Of a stretch of DNA of 64,000 nucleotides, positions 36,473 to 45,793 are shown in pieces. How positions within the stretch are numbered: the first letter of the stretch is position 1; each line of letters starts with the position of its first letter. Origin of the DNA: Kiloniella litopenaei (lineage in GTDB: Bacteria > Pseudomonadota > Alphaproteobacteria > Kiloniellales > Kiloniellaceae); contig NZ_LANI01000003.1 in assembly GCF_000982415.1 (NCBI RefSeq), positions 248,001 to 312,000 on the forward strand, written 5' to 3'. The position numbers and the translations under genes are program-made. The notes beneath the pieces were generated by a model, which was given only the letters and a program-made list of their open reading frames with translations, did no database searches and was not told the origin of the DNA.

Positions 36473-37315
36473 ATGAACGCTGATATCCAGAATACCATTG
36501 AAAGTGCCTGGGAAAACAGAGACCAGGTAAACGCCGCAACAACAGGTGAAGTTCGCGAAGCCGTCGACGAAGCACTGATGCTGATGGATTCAGGCCAACG
36601 CCGTGTTGCTGAAAAAGGCCCCGACGGCTGGGTTGTTAATCAATGGCTGAAAAAAGCTGTCCTGTTGTCCTTCCGTCTCAACGATATGTCCTTGATCGCT
36701 GGTGGTCCGGGCGAAGCAACAAACTGGTGGGATAAAGTACCTTCAAAATTCGACGGCTGGTCAGGTGAACAATTCGCATCTGCCGGTTTCCGGGCCGTCC
36801 CTGGCAGTATTGTACGCCGTTCAGCCTATATCGCACCCGGCGCCGTCCTAATGCCCAGCTTTGTTAATCTCGGCGCCTATGTTGATAGCGGTACAATGGT
36901 TGATACCTGGGCCACTGTTGGCTCTTGCGCACAAATTGGTAAGAATGTTCACCTGTCCGGCGGAACTGGAATCGGTGGGGTTCTGGAACCTCTACAGGCT
37001 GGCCCGGTCATTATCGAAGATAACTGCTTCATCGGTGCCCGTGCCGAAGTCGCCGAGGGCGTGATTGTCGAAGAAGGCTCCGTCCTTTCCATGGGTGTTT
37101 ACATTGGCGCCTCCACCAAAATTATTGACCGCGGAACCGGTGAAATTTTCATGGGTCGCGTTCCTGCCTACTCTGTGGTTGTTTCCGGTACACTTCCCGG
37201 CAAGCCACTTGCTGATGGCACCCCGGGGCCAAACCTCTATTGTGCTGTCATTGTTAAGCGCGTTGACGAACGTACCCGTTCAAAAACATCAATCAACGAT
37301 CTCTTGCGCGACTAA
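36473..37315 (+). CDS. dapD: 2,3,4,5-tetrahydropyridine-2,6-dicarboxylate N-succinyltransferase
   Basis: Succinylates tetrahydrodipicolinate in the lysine and diaminopimelate pathway. In the 280-residue protein an N-terminal helical part ([17 protein letters not shown]) is followed by a left-handed beta helix of hexapeptide repeats ([40 protein letters not shown]). It starts [16 protein letters not shown] and precedes dapE by 26 bases, so one operon supplies cell-wall precursor. Confidence 0.97.
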   Translation: MNADIQNTIESAWENRDQVNAATTGEVREAVDEALMLMDSGQRRVAEKGPDGWVVNQWLKKAVLLSFRLNDMSLIAGGPGEATNWWDKVPSKFDGWSGEQFASAGFRAVPGSIVRRSAYIAPGAVLMPSFVNLGAYVDSGTMVDTWATVGSCAQIGKNVHLSGGTGIGGVLEPLQAGPVIIEDNCFIGARAEVAEGVIVEEGSVLSMGVYIGASTKIIDRGTGEIFMGRVPAYSVVVSGTLPGKPLADGTPGPNLYCAVIVKRVDERTRSKTSINDLLRD

Positions 37316-37341
37316 GACTAACCGGACCGGAGCGAAATCAA

Positions 37342-38505
37342 ATGATAGTCGAAAACCCTGCCTCTGCCCTTGAAGTCAGCCAGGCACTTATCCGATGCCC
37401 CTCTGTTACGCCAGAGGAAGGCGGGGCTCTCGACCTCATGGAATCGCTTCTAAAGCCCCTTGGCTTTGAATGTCATCGTCTCCCCTTTAGCTGCGAAGAA
37501 ACCTACGGCGTTGATAATCTCTATGCCCGATTAGGAGCCAGCGGTCCCGTATTTGGCTATGGTGGGCACACGGATGTCGTTCCCGTCGGTGATGCCAATG
37601 CCTGGTCTGTTGATCCCTTTGGCGGAACCGTCGTTGACGGCAAACTAATTGGTCGCGGAACAGTGGACATGAAAGGTTCAATCGGGGCCTATGTCGCAGC
37701 ACTGACCCGTTTCCTGAGCTCACCTGAAGTCCAGAACCTCAACGGCTCTCTGAATCTCATCATCACAGGGGATGAAGAAGGTCTTGGCCTGAACGGAACC
37801 CGTAAGGTTCTGGATTGGATGACTGACAAGGGCGAGAAGATGGATGTCTGTCTTGTCGGTGAGCCAACCAGTAATGATGTTCTCGGCGATATGGTCAAAA
37901 TTGGCCGCCGCGGGTCAATGAACTTCGCGCTAACGGTTCGCGGTGTTCAAGGGCATACGGCCTACCCGCAACTGGCAAACAACCCGTTGCATCCCGCAAT
38001 AAACATGCTGCACAATTTACTGCAAGAACCTTTGGATAGCGGCACAGAACACTTTCCGCCTTCCAGTCTGCAGCTAACAAGTGTTGATGTGGGCAACCCG
38101 GCTACAAACGTTATACCAGCAGAGATTACCGCCAATTTCAACGTGCGCTTTAATGATCTCTACACCTCTGAACAGGTAGAAGCCTGGGTGCGGGAACGCC
38201 TTCACCGGGCAGATTTTGACTATGATCTCAAGATTCGCGTGTCCGGCGAATCATTCCTCTGCCCCCCAGGTCCGCTCAGCGATTTGATTGACAGTTCAAT
38301 TCTGGAAGTAACCGGCGTAAAAACCGAGTTGGGCACATCCGGTGGTACATCAGATGCACGCTTTATAAAAGACTATGCGACAGTTGCTGAATTTGGCCTC
38401 TTGAACGATACTGCCCACAAAGTGGATGAACACTGCACCGTCAAGGAACTGGAAGATTTATCCAAAATCTATGAAGCCATGCTAAAGGGGTATTTCAAAG
38501 CGTGA
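37342..38505 (+). CDS. dapE: Succinyl-diaminopimelate desuccinylase
   Basis: Zinc enzyme removing succinate from N-succinyl-LL-diaminopimelate. The 387-residue M20 peptidase fold has YGGHTDVVPVGD (first metal ligands), GRGTVDMKGSIGAY, ITGDEEGLGLNGT with the catalytic glutamate and GTSGGTSDARF. The dimerisation domain lies between about 180 and 295. It follows dapD and ends in a GTGA overlap with a small membrane protein gene. Confidence 0.97.
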   Translation: MIVENPASALEVSQALIRCPSVTPEEGGALDLMESLLKPLGFECHRLPFSCEETYGVDNLYARLGASGPVFGYGGHTDVVPVGDANAWSVDPFGGTVVDGKLIGRGTVDMKGSIGAYVAALTRFLSSPEVQNLNGSLNLIITGDEEGLGLNGTRKVLDWMTDKGEKMDVCLVGEPTSNDVLGDMVKIGRRGSMNFALTVRGVQGHTAYPQLANNPLHPAINMLHNLLQEPLDSGTEHFPPSSLQLTSVDVGNPATNVIPAEITANFNVRFNDLYTSEQVEAWVRERLHRADFDYDLKIRVSGESFLCPPGPLSDLIDSSILEVTGVKTELGTSGGTSDARFIKDYATVAEFGLLNDTAHKVDEHCTVKELEDLSKIYEAMLKGYFKA

Positions 38506-39077
38506 TCCCGACCCTCGCGGAAATCAAAATAAACCTCAATAACGCGCTGCAGTATATGCGCTTTAACAGCGCGCAAATACCCACGACACCAGTTACCGCA
38601 AAGCTCTTTTGGCAATCCTTTTTTGCAGCGGTTCTATGTTTACCCGGCACAATCTATGTAAGTGCTGCCCAGCCACTGGACACAGCACCAACCATAGATC
38701 TGTTCGCCCTGTTACTTATTGATTCACTTTTTTACATCATTAGTTGGGTTGCCTATCCCGTTATGATGCACCTGCTGTTGGTTCTTCATAAAAAAGAGAA
38801 ACAGTTCGGGATTTTTATAATTCACTACAATTGGCTGCAAGTATGGCAATCTGTCATCTTTGTTCTATTACTTGTCATTCTACAGAGCCATATTCTACCA
38901 GATGCCTTAGGAAGTTTGGTCTCGTTAATATGCCTGTTATATATTCTGGCAACTCAGGCCTATATGACCAAAATCACGCTTGAAACAGGCTGGTTTTCAG
39001 CCACGGCCTTTGTGTTTTTTAATATAGTTCTGGCACAAGCTATACTCGCATTGAATCAGGACATGATGTATTTGTAG
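38502..39077 (+). CDS. Hypothetical integral membrane protein coupled to dapE
   Basis: Protein of 191 residues, starting with GTG inside the dapE stop codon (GTGA), so translation should be coupled. There are about five hydrophobic segments: LFWQSFFAAVLCLPGTIYVS, LFALLLIDSLFYIISWVAYP, SVIFVLLLVILQ, LVSLICLLYILATQ and VFFNIVLAQAILAL. I recognise no family motif. The layout is loosely reminiscent of Yip1-type proteins. Its coupling to dapE suggests a constant, perhaps envelope-related, role. Confidence 0.75.
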   Translation: MIPTLAEIKINLNNALQYMRFNSAQIPTTPVTAKLFWQSFFAAVLCLPGTIYVSAAQPLDTAPTIDLFALLLIDSLFYIISWVAYPVMMHLLLVLHKKEKQFGIFIIHYNWLQVWQSVIFVLLLVILQSHILPDALGSLVSLICLLYILATQAYMTKITLETGWFSATAFVFFNIVLAQAILALNQDMMYL

Positions 39078-39079
39078 CT

Positions 39080-39118
39080 CTGTTCAAAGGTTACTGTGAG
39101 GAGTGTTATATTGAACAG
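39080..39118. repeat. Inverted repeat at the convergent boundary
   Basis: CTGTTCAA at 39080-39087 and TTGAACAG at 39111-39118 are perfectly inverted around 23 bases, between the dap unit and the convergent esterase gene. It may serve as a terminator-like hairpin, but no T-run is present. Confidence 0.45.
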
Positions 39119-39130
39119 TTATAAACAACA

Positions 39131-39976
39131 TTAAAGATCATCCAAAAGCCACAATAATCCTTTGGTGAAGCCGACAGGATAGGTTGCTTTGTGTGTAGTT
39201 CCCTCAATAATCTCACTTTTCATTTCAAACTGCTTGTAATTTCTAGCGGCCAGTTGCTTAGTAAAACTCTTTAAATCCTCAACCATATCATAATGCATTC
39301 CGTTTTCTTTTGTCTCTAATCCGCCTATGGCAAAATAGACCTTCGCCGCTAAAGTATCATTTTTTTGGGCGTATTTTTTCTCGATATCAAAAATCATGTT
39401 GTCTTTGTACCAAAGAGAGGGGCTGGTCAGGATATAATGAGAAAACAGTTCAGGCTTTGTCAGTAAAACCCATGTACCGAATGATCCTCCCAAAGATTGC
39501 CCTGTGAAAATCCGAGTGGAGTTAGTTCTGTAGTTTTTTTCAATAAAAGAAATCACTTCTGTCTCTATAAATTCCAGAAATTTTACAGCACCGCCTGTTT
39601 GGTATTTAGTCCAACTCTTGTTCTTGATCGGCGTTAAATCTCTAACTCGGCTCGCCATCCCATTTTCATCTTGGGCGAAAGAAACCCCAACTAAAATTGC
39701 CTTATCCGAGGCCAGAAGCTGCGTTACACTGGAGCCAACCAAGAAAGGATATGGTCCATCGTTAGAGTAAATCACAGGGTATTGTTGCTGGTCTTTTTTA
39801 TCGTATCCACGTGGTAATCTGATAAAAACTTCATAGATACGCCCCAATGTTTTTGACTTAATTTGATGCACTTCAGAGCGTGTGATTTCAAAATGCCCGA
39901 TTTCCTGTGAAAAAGCGGCATGACTAAAAAACAAACTGAATAGTATTGCAGGAATAATGATAAAATGGCTTTTCAT
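39131..39976 (-). CDS. Secreted alpha/beta hydrolase, esterase D/Fes-IroE-like
   Basis: Protein of 281 residues with a Sec signal peptide (MKSHFIIIPAILFSLFFSHAAFS). It matches the putative-esterase family: GRIYEVFIRLPRGYDKKDQQ, PVIYSNDGPYPF, the nucleophile elbow GQSLGGSFGTW and a late histidine in EGTTHKATYP. Relatives hydrolyse ferric enterobactin esters or S-formylglutathione; a periplasmic siderophore or xenobiotic esterase is plausible here. The DNA is visibly AT-rich and lysine-heavy compared with neighbours, and the gene lies between dapE and truA, which are often closer in relatives. Both suggest acquisition. Confidence 0.85.
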   Translation of the reverse strand: MKSHFIIIPAILFSLFFSHAAFSQEIGHFEITRSEVHQIKSKTLGRIYEVFIRLPRGYDKKDQQQYPVIYSNDGPYPFLVGSSVTQLLASDKAILVGVSFAQDENGMASRVRDLTPIKNKSWTKYQTGGAVKFLEFIETEVISFIEKNYRTNSTRIFTGQSLGGSFGTWVLLTKPELFSHYILTSPSLWYKDNMIFDIEKKYAQKNDTLAAKVYFAIGGLETKENGMHYDMVEDLKSFTKQLAARNYKQFEMKSEIIEGTTHKATYPVGFTKGLLWLLDDL

Positions 39977-40165
39977 TATTGAACTTTCTAATAAGGCAAA
40001 ACACTGTAGGAAATTTGCAGAAAATATCTATATCAAACGATTAGGCTTATTTTGCATAGGGAAATATTCCCCACCTGTGATGCATTACAATGATGGACGT
40101 ATTTTTAGGAAAGACGATAAAAGGTTGAGAAAAAAGAAATACAAATAAAATGTGTTAAAATTAAG

Positions 40166-40966
40166 TCACTGCACCGTAGAATTTTTCCCCACAGTCAGGT
40201 CATGAACGACATCATCCTCGGATAAGGGATCAAAGCCAACCGATACAAAATAAAGCCCCCAAGCGGGAGCCATCTCGCCTGCCTGGCTACGGTCCTTCGC
40301 CTCTAGGACACGCTTGAGATCTTCTTTGGTCCATTTCCCCATTCCAACCTTTTTCAAAGATCCTGTGATATTACGCACCTGATGATAAAGGAATGAGCGG
40401 GCAGAGAGTTCAATGCGAATTTCTTCTCCCTGTTGCGTAACAGAGATTCGGTTAATGGATTTGACCGGAGATTTTGCCTGACAGTCCTTGGCCCGAAAAG
40501 ACGAAAAATCATGGATGCCAACCAGAACTTGAGCCGCTTCATGCATCGCCTGCACATCCAGTTTCTGGGGCACAAACCATGCTTTGTTATGATCAAGCAC
40601 AAGGTGCGCACGACGGTTTATGATGCGATAAAGGTAACTGCGTTCCGTCGCGGAAAATCGTGCGTGAAAAGAATCATCAACAACTTCAGCATCCAGCACG
40701 GCAACCTTCGCCGGGCGAATATGAAAATTGATCGCTTCTCTGACCTTGTGAGCAGGAAAATCCTTTTCGAGATCCACAGATGCAACCTGCCCAAGAGCAT
40801 GGACACCACTATCTGTTCGCCCCGAGGCAAAAACCTGTGTCCGTTCACCAGAGAACTTGAAAATGGCTTCTTCCAAAACTTCCTGAACAGAAATCTGTTC
40901 CTTTTGGCGTTGCCAGCCAAAAAAATCTGTTCCGTCATATTCAATGGTGAGCTTATAACGGGGCAT
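40166..40966 (-). CDS. truA: tRNA pseudouridine synthase A
   Basis: Makes pseudouridine at positions 38-40 of the tRNA anticodon stem. The 266-residue protein has YDGTDFFGWQRQ at the start and the catalytic aspartate in ASGRTDSGVHALGQVA. HQVRNITGSLKKVGMG is the other family motif. The start overlaps the fmt stop codon by one base (TAATG), so translation is coupled in the def-fmt-truA group. Confidence 0.96.
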   Translation of the reverse strand: MPRYKLTIEYDGTDFFGWQRQKEQISVQEVLEEAIFKFSGERTQVFASGRTDSGVHALGQVASVDLEKDFPAHKVREAINFHIRPAKVAVLDAEVVDDSFHARFSATERSYLYRIINRRAHLVLDHNKAWFVPQKLDVQAMHEAAQVLVGIHDFSSFRAKDCQAKSPVKSINRISVTQQGEEIRIELSARSFLYHQVRNITGSLKKVGMGKWTKEDLKRVLEAKDRSQAGEMAPAWGLYFVSVGFDPLSEDDVVHDLTVGKNSTVQ

Positions 40967-41919
40967 TACAGGCCTTTAGTTCCAGACGTCTGTGCCAAAT
41001 TTGTTCCCTTCTTCAGGGGAAAGCCATTCAAGAATGCCTTGCGATCCATCACACCCTTGCCCGGGCGTTGCAGTCTTTCAATCCGAAGCGCGTTTTCTCC
41101 ACAGGCAACCAGCAACTCGTCGTCAAGCAAGGTACCCGGCACAGCGGTAAGAATTTTCTCAACAAAAGAGACTTCCTGAACCTTAAAACGATGCCCTTGA
41201 TAGGTGAAATGTACACCCGGCCATGGGGTCAAAGCACGCACTTTGCGCTCAAGATTTTGCGCTGGTAGCGCCCAATCCAGTTCACTTTCATCACGGGACA
41301 GCTTTTTAGCGTAAGTCACGCCTTCTTCTGGCTGAGGTGTTGGCACCAAAGCACCGCTTGCGAGTCCATCAAGCGCTTCAACAATCAGCTTTCCACCAAG
41401 TGCAGACAGCGCATCATGCAGAGACGAAGCGGTTGTTGTTCGGGTAATCTCAATCCGGCCTTCAAGAATAACATCACCAGCATCAAGTTCTTCAACCATT
41501 TGCATAATGCAAACACCGCTTTCCGAATCACCGGCCTCAATCGCCCGCTGAATAGGTGCCGCCCCGCGCCAACGTGGCAACAGCGAGGCATGTACATTCA
41601 CGCATCCCATTTTCGGTGCATAAAGAGCTTCTGTCGGCAGGATCAGGCCGTAGGCAACCACCACAGCGACATCGGCATTATGATCTCTGAAAGCTTCCTG
41701 AACATCAGTATTTCTGAATGTCTTGGGTGTAAACACAGGCCAGCCTTGATCAACCGCATAGGCATGCACGGGGGATAGCTTCTCTTTCTGGCCTCGTCCT
41801 GCAGGACGAGGTGGTTGGCTATAGACAGCAACAATCTCGTGCCCACTTTCCGCCAGAGATCGTAAACAAGGAACGGAAAAATCCGGGGTTCCCATAAAGA
41901 CGATGCGTAACGGTTTCAT
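40966..41919 (-). CDS. fmt: Methionyl-tRNA formyltransferase
   Basis: Formylates initiator Met-tRNA. In the 317-residue protein the formyltransferase domain has FMGTPDFSVPCLRSL, the catalytic region VNVHASLLPRWRGAAPIQRA and MEELDAGDV-like VEELDAGDVI. A C-terminal OB-fold domain starts near residue 205. It lies between def and truA on the minus strand, the usual order. Confidence 0.97.
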   Translation of the reverse strand: MKPLRIVFMGTPDFSVPCLRSLAESGHEIVAVYSQPPRPAGRGQKEKLSPVHAYAVDQGWPVFTPKTFRNTDVQEAFRDHNADVAVVVAYGLILPTEALYAPKMGCVNVHASLLPRWRGAAPIQRAIEAGDSESGVCIMQMVEELDAGDVILEGRIEITRTTTASSLHDALSALGGKLIVEALDGLASGALVPTPQPEEGVTYAKKLSRDESELDWALPAQNLERKVRALTPWPGVHFTYQGHRFKVQEVSFVEKILTAVPGTLLDDELLVACGENALRIERLQRPGKGVMDRKAFLNGFPLKKGTNLAQTSGTKGL

Positions 41920-41992
41920 CCTATGTTCCTTATTTTTTTACCGCGCTGTGATAACAAGTCAGCTCTTGATGTCGTTTAAATGAAACTGCTGG

Positions 41993-42511
41993 TTACCCAG
42001 CGGCTTTGGCCGCGACAACTTTTTTCAGCTTTTTCATGATCATACCACGCTTTAACTTTGAGATATGATCAACAAAGAGAACCCCGTCAAGATGATCAAT
42101 CTCGTGCTGGATACAGGTTGCCAAAAGGCCATCCGCCTCCAACTCGATTTGCTTTCCTGTCTCATCAAGGTATCTCAGCTTGATAGCAGCCGGGCGTTCT
42201 ACGTCAGCATACTGTTCCGGCAAGGAGAGACATCCTTCCTGATACACGGAATACTCGTCTGATTCCCATGTAATTTCCGGATTTACCATGCAATAGGGCT
42301 GATTTTCTTCCTTATCATCACTGACATCGACAACAATAACCCGCTTGGTCACACCGACCTGACATGCTGCAAGACCGATCCCCGGCGCTTTATACATGGT
42401 TTCCAGCATGTTTTTCAGGAGCTCACGAATTTCATCGTTCACTTCTTTAACAGGCTCGCAAACAGTCTTTAAAACCGGATCCGGGGCAATGACGATATCA
42501 AGAATAGCCAT
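41993..42511 (-). CDS. def: Peptide deformylase
   Basis: Iron or zinc enzyme that removes formyl from nascent proteins. The 172-residue protein has all three motifs: GIGLAACQVG, EGCLSLP and QHEIDHLDG. In the first motif the usual proline of GLAAPQ is a cysteine (AACQVG), as in some alphaproteobacterial homologues. It opens the def-fmt-truA unit and is divergent from rmuC. Confidence 0.96.
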   Translation of the reverse strand: MAILDIVIAPDPVLKTVCEPVKEVNDEIRELLKNMLETMYKAPGIGLAACQVGVTKRVIVVDVSDDKEENQPYCMVNPEITWESDEYSVYQEGCLSLPEQYADVERPAAIKLRYLDETGKQIELEADGLLATCIQHEIDHLDGVLFVDHISKLKRGMIMKKLKKVVAAKAAG

Positions 42512-42592
42512 GATTACTCGCTATTTTCAAATATTGAAGTTGATATGCTGATGCCTGTGAATAGATAAGCTTCAGCTCTTTTCTCTTAGGTA

Positions 42593-42646
42593 TTGCCTCA
42601 TTGCCGTCAGGTCAAGCAAAGCCTGAGGCAAAAGCCTCTGCTGACG
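42593..42646 (+). promoter_or_regulatory. Leader with competing inverted repeats before rmuC
   Basis: TTGCCTCA (42593-42600) can pair with TGAGGCAA (42624-42631). The same segment can instead pair with GCCTC (42634-42638). CGTCAG (42605-42610) can pair with CTGACG (42641-42646). These alternatives are mutually exclusive in part, as in attenuators or riboregulators. No known riboswitch is recognised. A transcription start upstream of 42593 is assumed. Confidence 0.35.
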
Positions 42647-42715
42647 AACCCCGCAAGCCCGTGCTAGACTTAATCTCGAATCGCAAAATGCTCTTTATAC
42701 TCAACTGGACAACCT

Positions 42716-44224
42716 ATGGATCTCACTGTTCTCCTGACCGGCGGCACCGCCGGTTTCGGTATCGCGCTTATCATCGGACTGATTTTAAACCTTAAAACAA
42801 GAAGTCAGGCATCTGAATTAAAGGCTTTAAACCAAAGCCTTACAGACAGGAAACTAGAGCTCTCTCAAGAGTTGGAAAAACAACAGGTCGAGTACTTAAA
42901 GCTGCGTACAGAGCGAGAAGAGTTACACGAGGCCTATAGCGATGCAACAACCCGCGCAGCCACTGAAGAACAAAAAGCATCCCGCATTCCAGAGTTAAAC
43001 GATCAAATAAAGTCTCTTGAACAGGACAATCTGAACTTACGAAACCTCATGGCACGTCTGGAAGCCGAAAAGGCTGAAATGCGTACAACACTGAGTAAAG
43101 AGCGAGAAGCACAAACCGAGAAGCTACAGATTCTGGATGAAGCGCGCATAAAACTTACTGAACAGTTTGAGAATCTCGCAAATCGAATTCTGGACGAGAA
43201 ATCGCAGAAATTTACAGAGCAAAACAAAAAAGGTCTGGAAACACTTTTAAATCCCTTGAAAGAAAACATTCAAGGCTTCCAAAAACGTGTTGAAGAAACC
43301 TATGACAAGGAATCAAAAGAACGCTTTTCTCTCCATAAAGAAGTACAGAGGCTTGCCGATTTGAACAAGCAGGTCAGCGAAGATACAAATAACCTGACCA
43401 AGGCACTGAAAGGACAAAGCCAGACTCAGGGAGCCTGGGGCGAAATGATCCTGGAAATGGTTCTTGAAAAATCAGGCTTGAGTAAAGGACGGGAATACGA
43501 CGTTCAACAATCAATGAATACAGAAGAAGGGAAACGCTATCGCCCTGATGTCATCGTTCACCTGCCCAATGGCAAGGACATTGTGATTGATTCAAAAGTT
43601 TCCCTGACCGCATACGAACGGTTTCATTCCGCTGAAGATGAAGATCAAAAAAACATTGCCCTTTCCGAACATGTCACGTCGATCCAAAATCACGTCAAAG
43701 ACCTGTCGCAAAAGTCTTATCATGATCTGGAAACTATTCGTTCCCTTGATTACGTCCTGCTCTTTATGCCAATCGAAGGCGCCTTCAGTGCTGCTGTTCA
43801 GCGCCAACCCGATCTTGTTGGGCAAGCACTGGAAAAGAATGTTGTCATTGTAACGCCCTCAACGCTTTTGCTTGCATTGAGAACCGTTGAAAATATCTGG
43901 CGTTATGAAGACCAAAACCAAAATGCCCAGAAAATCGCGGAAAGAGCCGGGAAACTCTATGACAAGTTTGTTGGCTTTGCAGAAGACTTGAACAAGGTAG
44001 GTGACTTCCTGACCAAAGCGCAGCATAGCCATGATGAAGCTTTCAAAAAGCTTTCTAATGGTCGGGGCAACATCGTCAAGCAAGTTGACCAACTCCAAAA
44101 AATGGGCGCGAAAACCAGTAAAACTCTGCCAGGTAGCCTGACAGAGTTTCTGGAAAGTGATGATGCAGGAGACACTCAGCAAGAAGAACAAACACTTCTT
44201 TCTGATGATTTCTCTGATCGATAA
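42716..44224 (+). CDS. rmuC: DNA recombination protein RmuC
   Basis: Protein of 502 residues. There is one N-terminal membrane segment (LLTGGTAGFGIALIIGLILN), then a long coiled coil to about residue 200 rich in Glu, Lys and Gln, and the RmuC nuclease-like domain (GAWGEMILEMVLEKSGL, YRPDVIVHLPNGKDIVIDSKVSLTAY). The last motif resembles the PD-(D/E)XK active site. RmuC limits inversions between short inverted repeats in E. coli. The gene stands alone and converges on the DUF4139 gene. Confidence 0.95.
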   Translation: MDLTVLLTGGTAGFGIALIIGLILNLKTRSQASELKALNQSLTDRKLELSQELEKQQVEYLKLRTEREELHEAYSDATTRAATEEQKASRIPELNDQIKSLEQDNLNLRNLMARLEAEKAEMRTTLSKEREAQTEKLQILDEARIKLTEQFENLANRILDEKSQKFTEQNKKGLETLLNPLKENIQGFQKRVEETYDKESKERFSLHKEVQRLADLNKQVSEDTNNLTKALKGQSQTQGAWGEMILEMVLEKSGLSKGREYDVQQSMNTEEGKRYRPDVIVHLPNGKDIVIDSKVSLTAYERFHSAEDEDQKNIALSEHVTSIQNHVKDLSQKSYHDLETIRSLDYVLLFMPIEGAFSAAVQRQPDLVGQALEKNVVIVTPSTLLLALRTVENIWRYEDQNQNAQKIAERAGKLYDKFVGFAEDLNKVGDFLTKAQHSHDEAFKKLSNGRGNIVKQVDQLQKMGAKTSKTLPGSLTEFLESDDAGDTQQEEQTLLSDDFSDR

Positions 44225-44250
44225 GTTAAGTATCTACGATGTTGTAAAAA

Positions 44251-45684
44251 CTATTCGTTAGAAACCCGAAGTTTATAGTCAAAAGAAACTTTACCCTCGG
44301 CAGGGATTTCCAGTGTCCAGATGACTTTGTTCGCTGATTTTTTCTCGTGCTTAACGCTTTCGTTCAAAATTTTCCAATTTCTTGGCAGGTTTCCAACAAC
44401 GTCAACGGACACGGCCTTGTCACCACTATTCCGCAAGGTAATTTCCTGGGTCAGCTGATAGCTGTTACGAGAGAGATTTTCATAGGAAAGCTGCTTGCCA
44501 CTTCCTGTTACTTGATTGGCAGACCCAATCACCAGCTCGACTTCCTCGCCTTTGGGAACAGCACGCATATGTTCTTCACCCATGAAAATGGATGAATTAG
44601 CATCTTTAACCTGCTGATAAACGCGGATCGTACCCCCGGGGAGCGGTTGACCTAGCCCCTTTTCTTCAATGTTTTCAGTCTTTAAAACAATATCGGCTTG
44701 TTGGCGCCCTGTTTCATCTGCCCCCGGATAGGGCTGGATCAGCTGTTGAAAGCGATAGCGCTTCTCAATGTCAACAATATCATTTTCAAGCAAGGTCACC
44801 TGCTTGGTTTCAACACCGCCAATATCAATCTTACCCGGCAGACGATAGACATCCCGATCAGCCACTGATTGACGCTGAGGCATCGCAGTTTTTGCATGCA
44901 TCATATCGCTCTCGGCTGCACCCATCATCGCCATCCGTGGTGCAGGGGCAGCTTGAACACGCTTCACATTTCCAGCGACCAACCGAACATCCGCATCAGT
45001 AAATTCAACACCTGTTTGGTTCGTCAAGGTTGCCATTGCCTTTAATGACAGTTTCTCTCCACTGGGGTCCAGATCTGCAACATAAGTAACACGCCAATCC
45101 AAGCCGCCCGTCAGATAAGTCAACTTAAGGTCTTTGTCGCCAGCTTTTTGGCTATCAACAACAGCAAGAAGGGTAGGACTAGACCTTAAGCCCTCTGGAA
45201 TTGAATCATAAACCAGTCGCCCGGAAATCCCGGTTTCAATTTTACCGTCAACCCTGAGGACAACACCCTCACGAACCGCCAAAACATCTGCTTCCAAGGA
45301 TCGTTCCTCACCTGTTTCCGGATTGGTGCGAACCAAGGTGATTGTTTTTCCTAGGGAAGCTTCCAATAATCTTTGCGGAGAGAGAACTTCCTGATCGAGG
45401 CGCTGTTCACGAACACGAAGGCCCTCGCCCGCAATGAAAAGGCTATCCAGTAAAAGATGCGGGCTGACATCTTCCAATGCCAAAGTACTGCTACCTGTTG
45501 ACAGCTTACTACGACGCGTCTGACTGACCTGCCCTAAATTATTACTATAGAAAACTAATTCGGTAGATTGATTGGCATCAGCACCGATTGGAATTTCTTG
45601 CGCACTTGCAAGAGTGTTAAAGGAGAGCCCCCCCAATAAAGCACCCGCGAGGTAGGTTGCAGAAATTAATTTTGAGGCAGTCAT
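44251..45684 (-). CDS. Secreted DUF4139 domain-containing protein
   Basis: Protein of 477 residues with a signal peptide of about 28 residues ending ASAQE. It carries the DUF4139 beta-rich domain: LTYLTGGLDWRVTYVADLDP, LKAMATLTNQTGVEFTDADV and, near the end, WTLEIPAEGKVSFDYKLRV. Between them is a flexible Met/Ala-rich stretch (AAPAPRMAMMGAAESDMMHA). Some family members have been called mucoidy inhibitors, but no function is firmly known. It should be periplasmic or surface-exposed. It stands alone upstream of a lipoprotein gene's end. Confidence 0.85.
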   Translation of the reverse strand: MTASKLISATYLAGALLGGLSFNTLASAQEIPIGADANQSTELVFYSNNLGQVSQTRRSKLSTGSSTLALEDVSPHLLLDSLFIAGEGLRVREQRLDQEVLSPQRLLEASLGKTITLVRTNPETGEERSLEADVLAVREGVVLRVDGKIETGISGRLVYDSIPEGLRSSPTLLAVVDSQKAGDKDLKLTYLTGGLDWRVTYVADLDPSGEKLSLKAMATLTNQTGVEFTDADVRLVAGNVKRVQAAPAPRMAMMGAAESDMMHAKTAMPQRQSVADRDVYRLPGKIDIGGVETKQVTLLENDIVDIEKRYRFQQLIQPYPGADETGRQQADIVLKTENIEEKGLGQPLPGGTIRVYQQVKDANSSIFMGEEHMRAVPKGEEVELVIGSANQVTGSGKQLSYENLSRNSYQLTQEITLRNSGDKAVSVDVVGNLPRNWKILNESVKHEKKSANKVIWTLEIPAEGKVSFDYKLRVSNE

Positions 45685-45793
45685 TGGTATCAGCTCCTCA
45701 GCTTTGAAATTATTACGTCTATTGCCAACATGTTATTTGATTACGACAAAAAAATGACACTAATAGGATAATATTCGCTTATATCAAAGCTCT

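Noticed and set aside
39957-40148. Plus-strand ORF of 63 residues opposite the start of the esterase gene
   Set aside because: It overlaps the esterase signal peptide antisense, has no ribosome site and a very basic, low-complexity end; likely chance in AT-rich DNA.
42601-42795. 64-residue TTG-started ORF overlapping the rmuC start
   Set aside because: It is out of frame with rmuC, lacks a ribosome site and lies over the hairpin leader.
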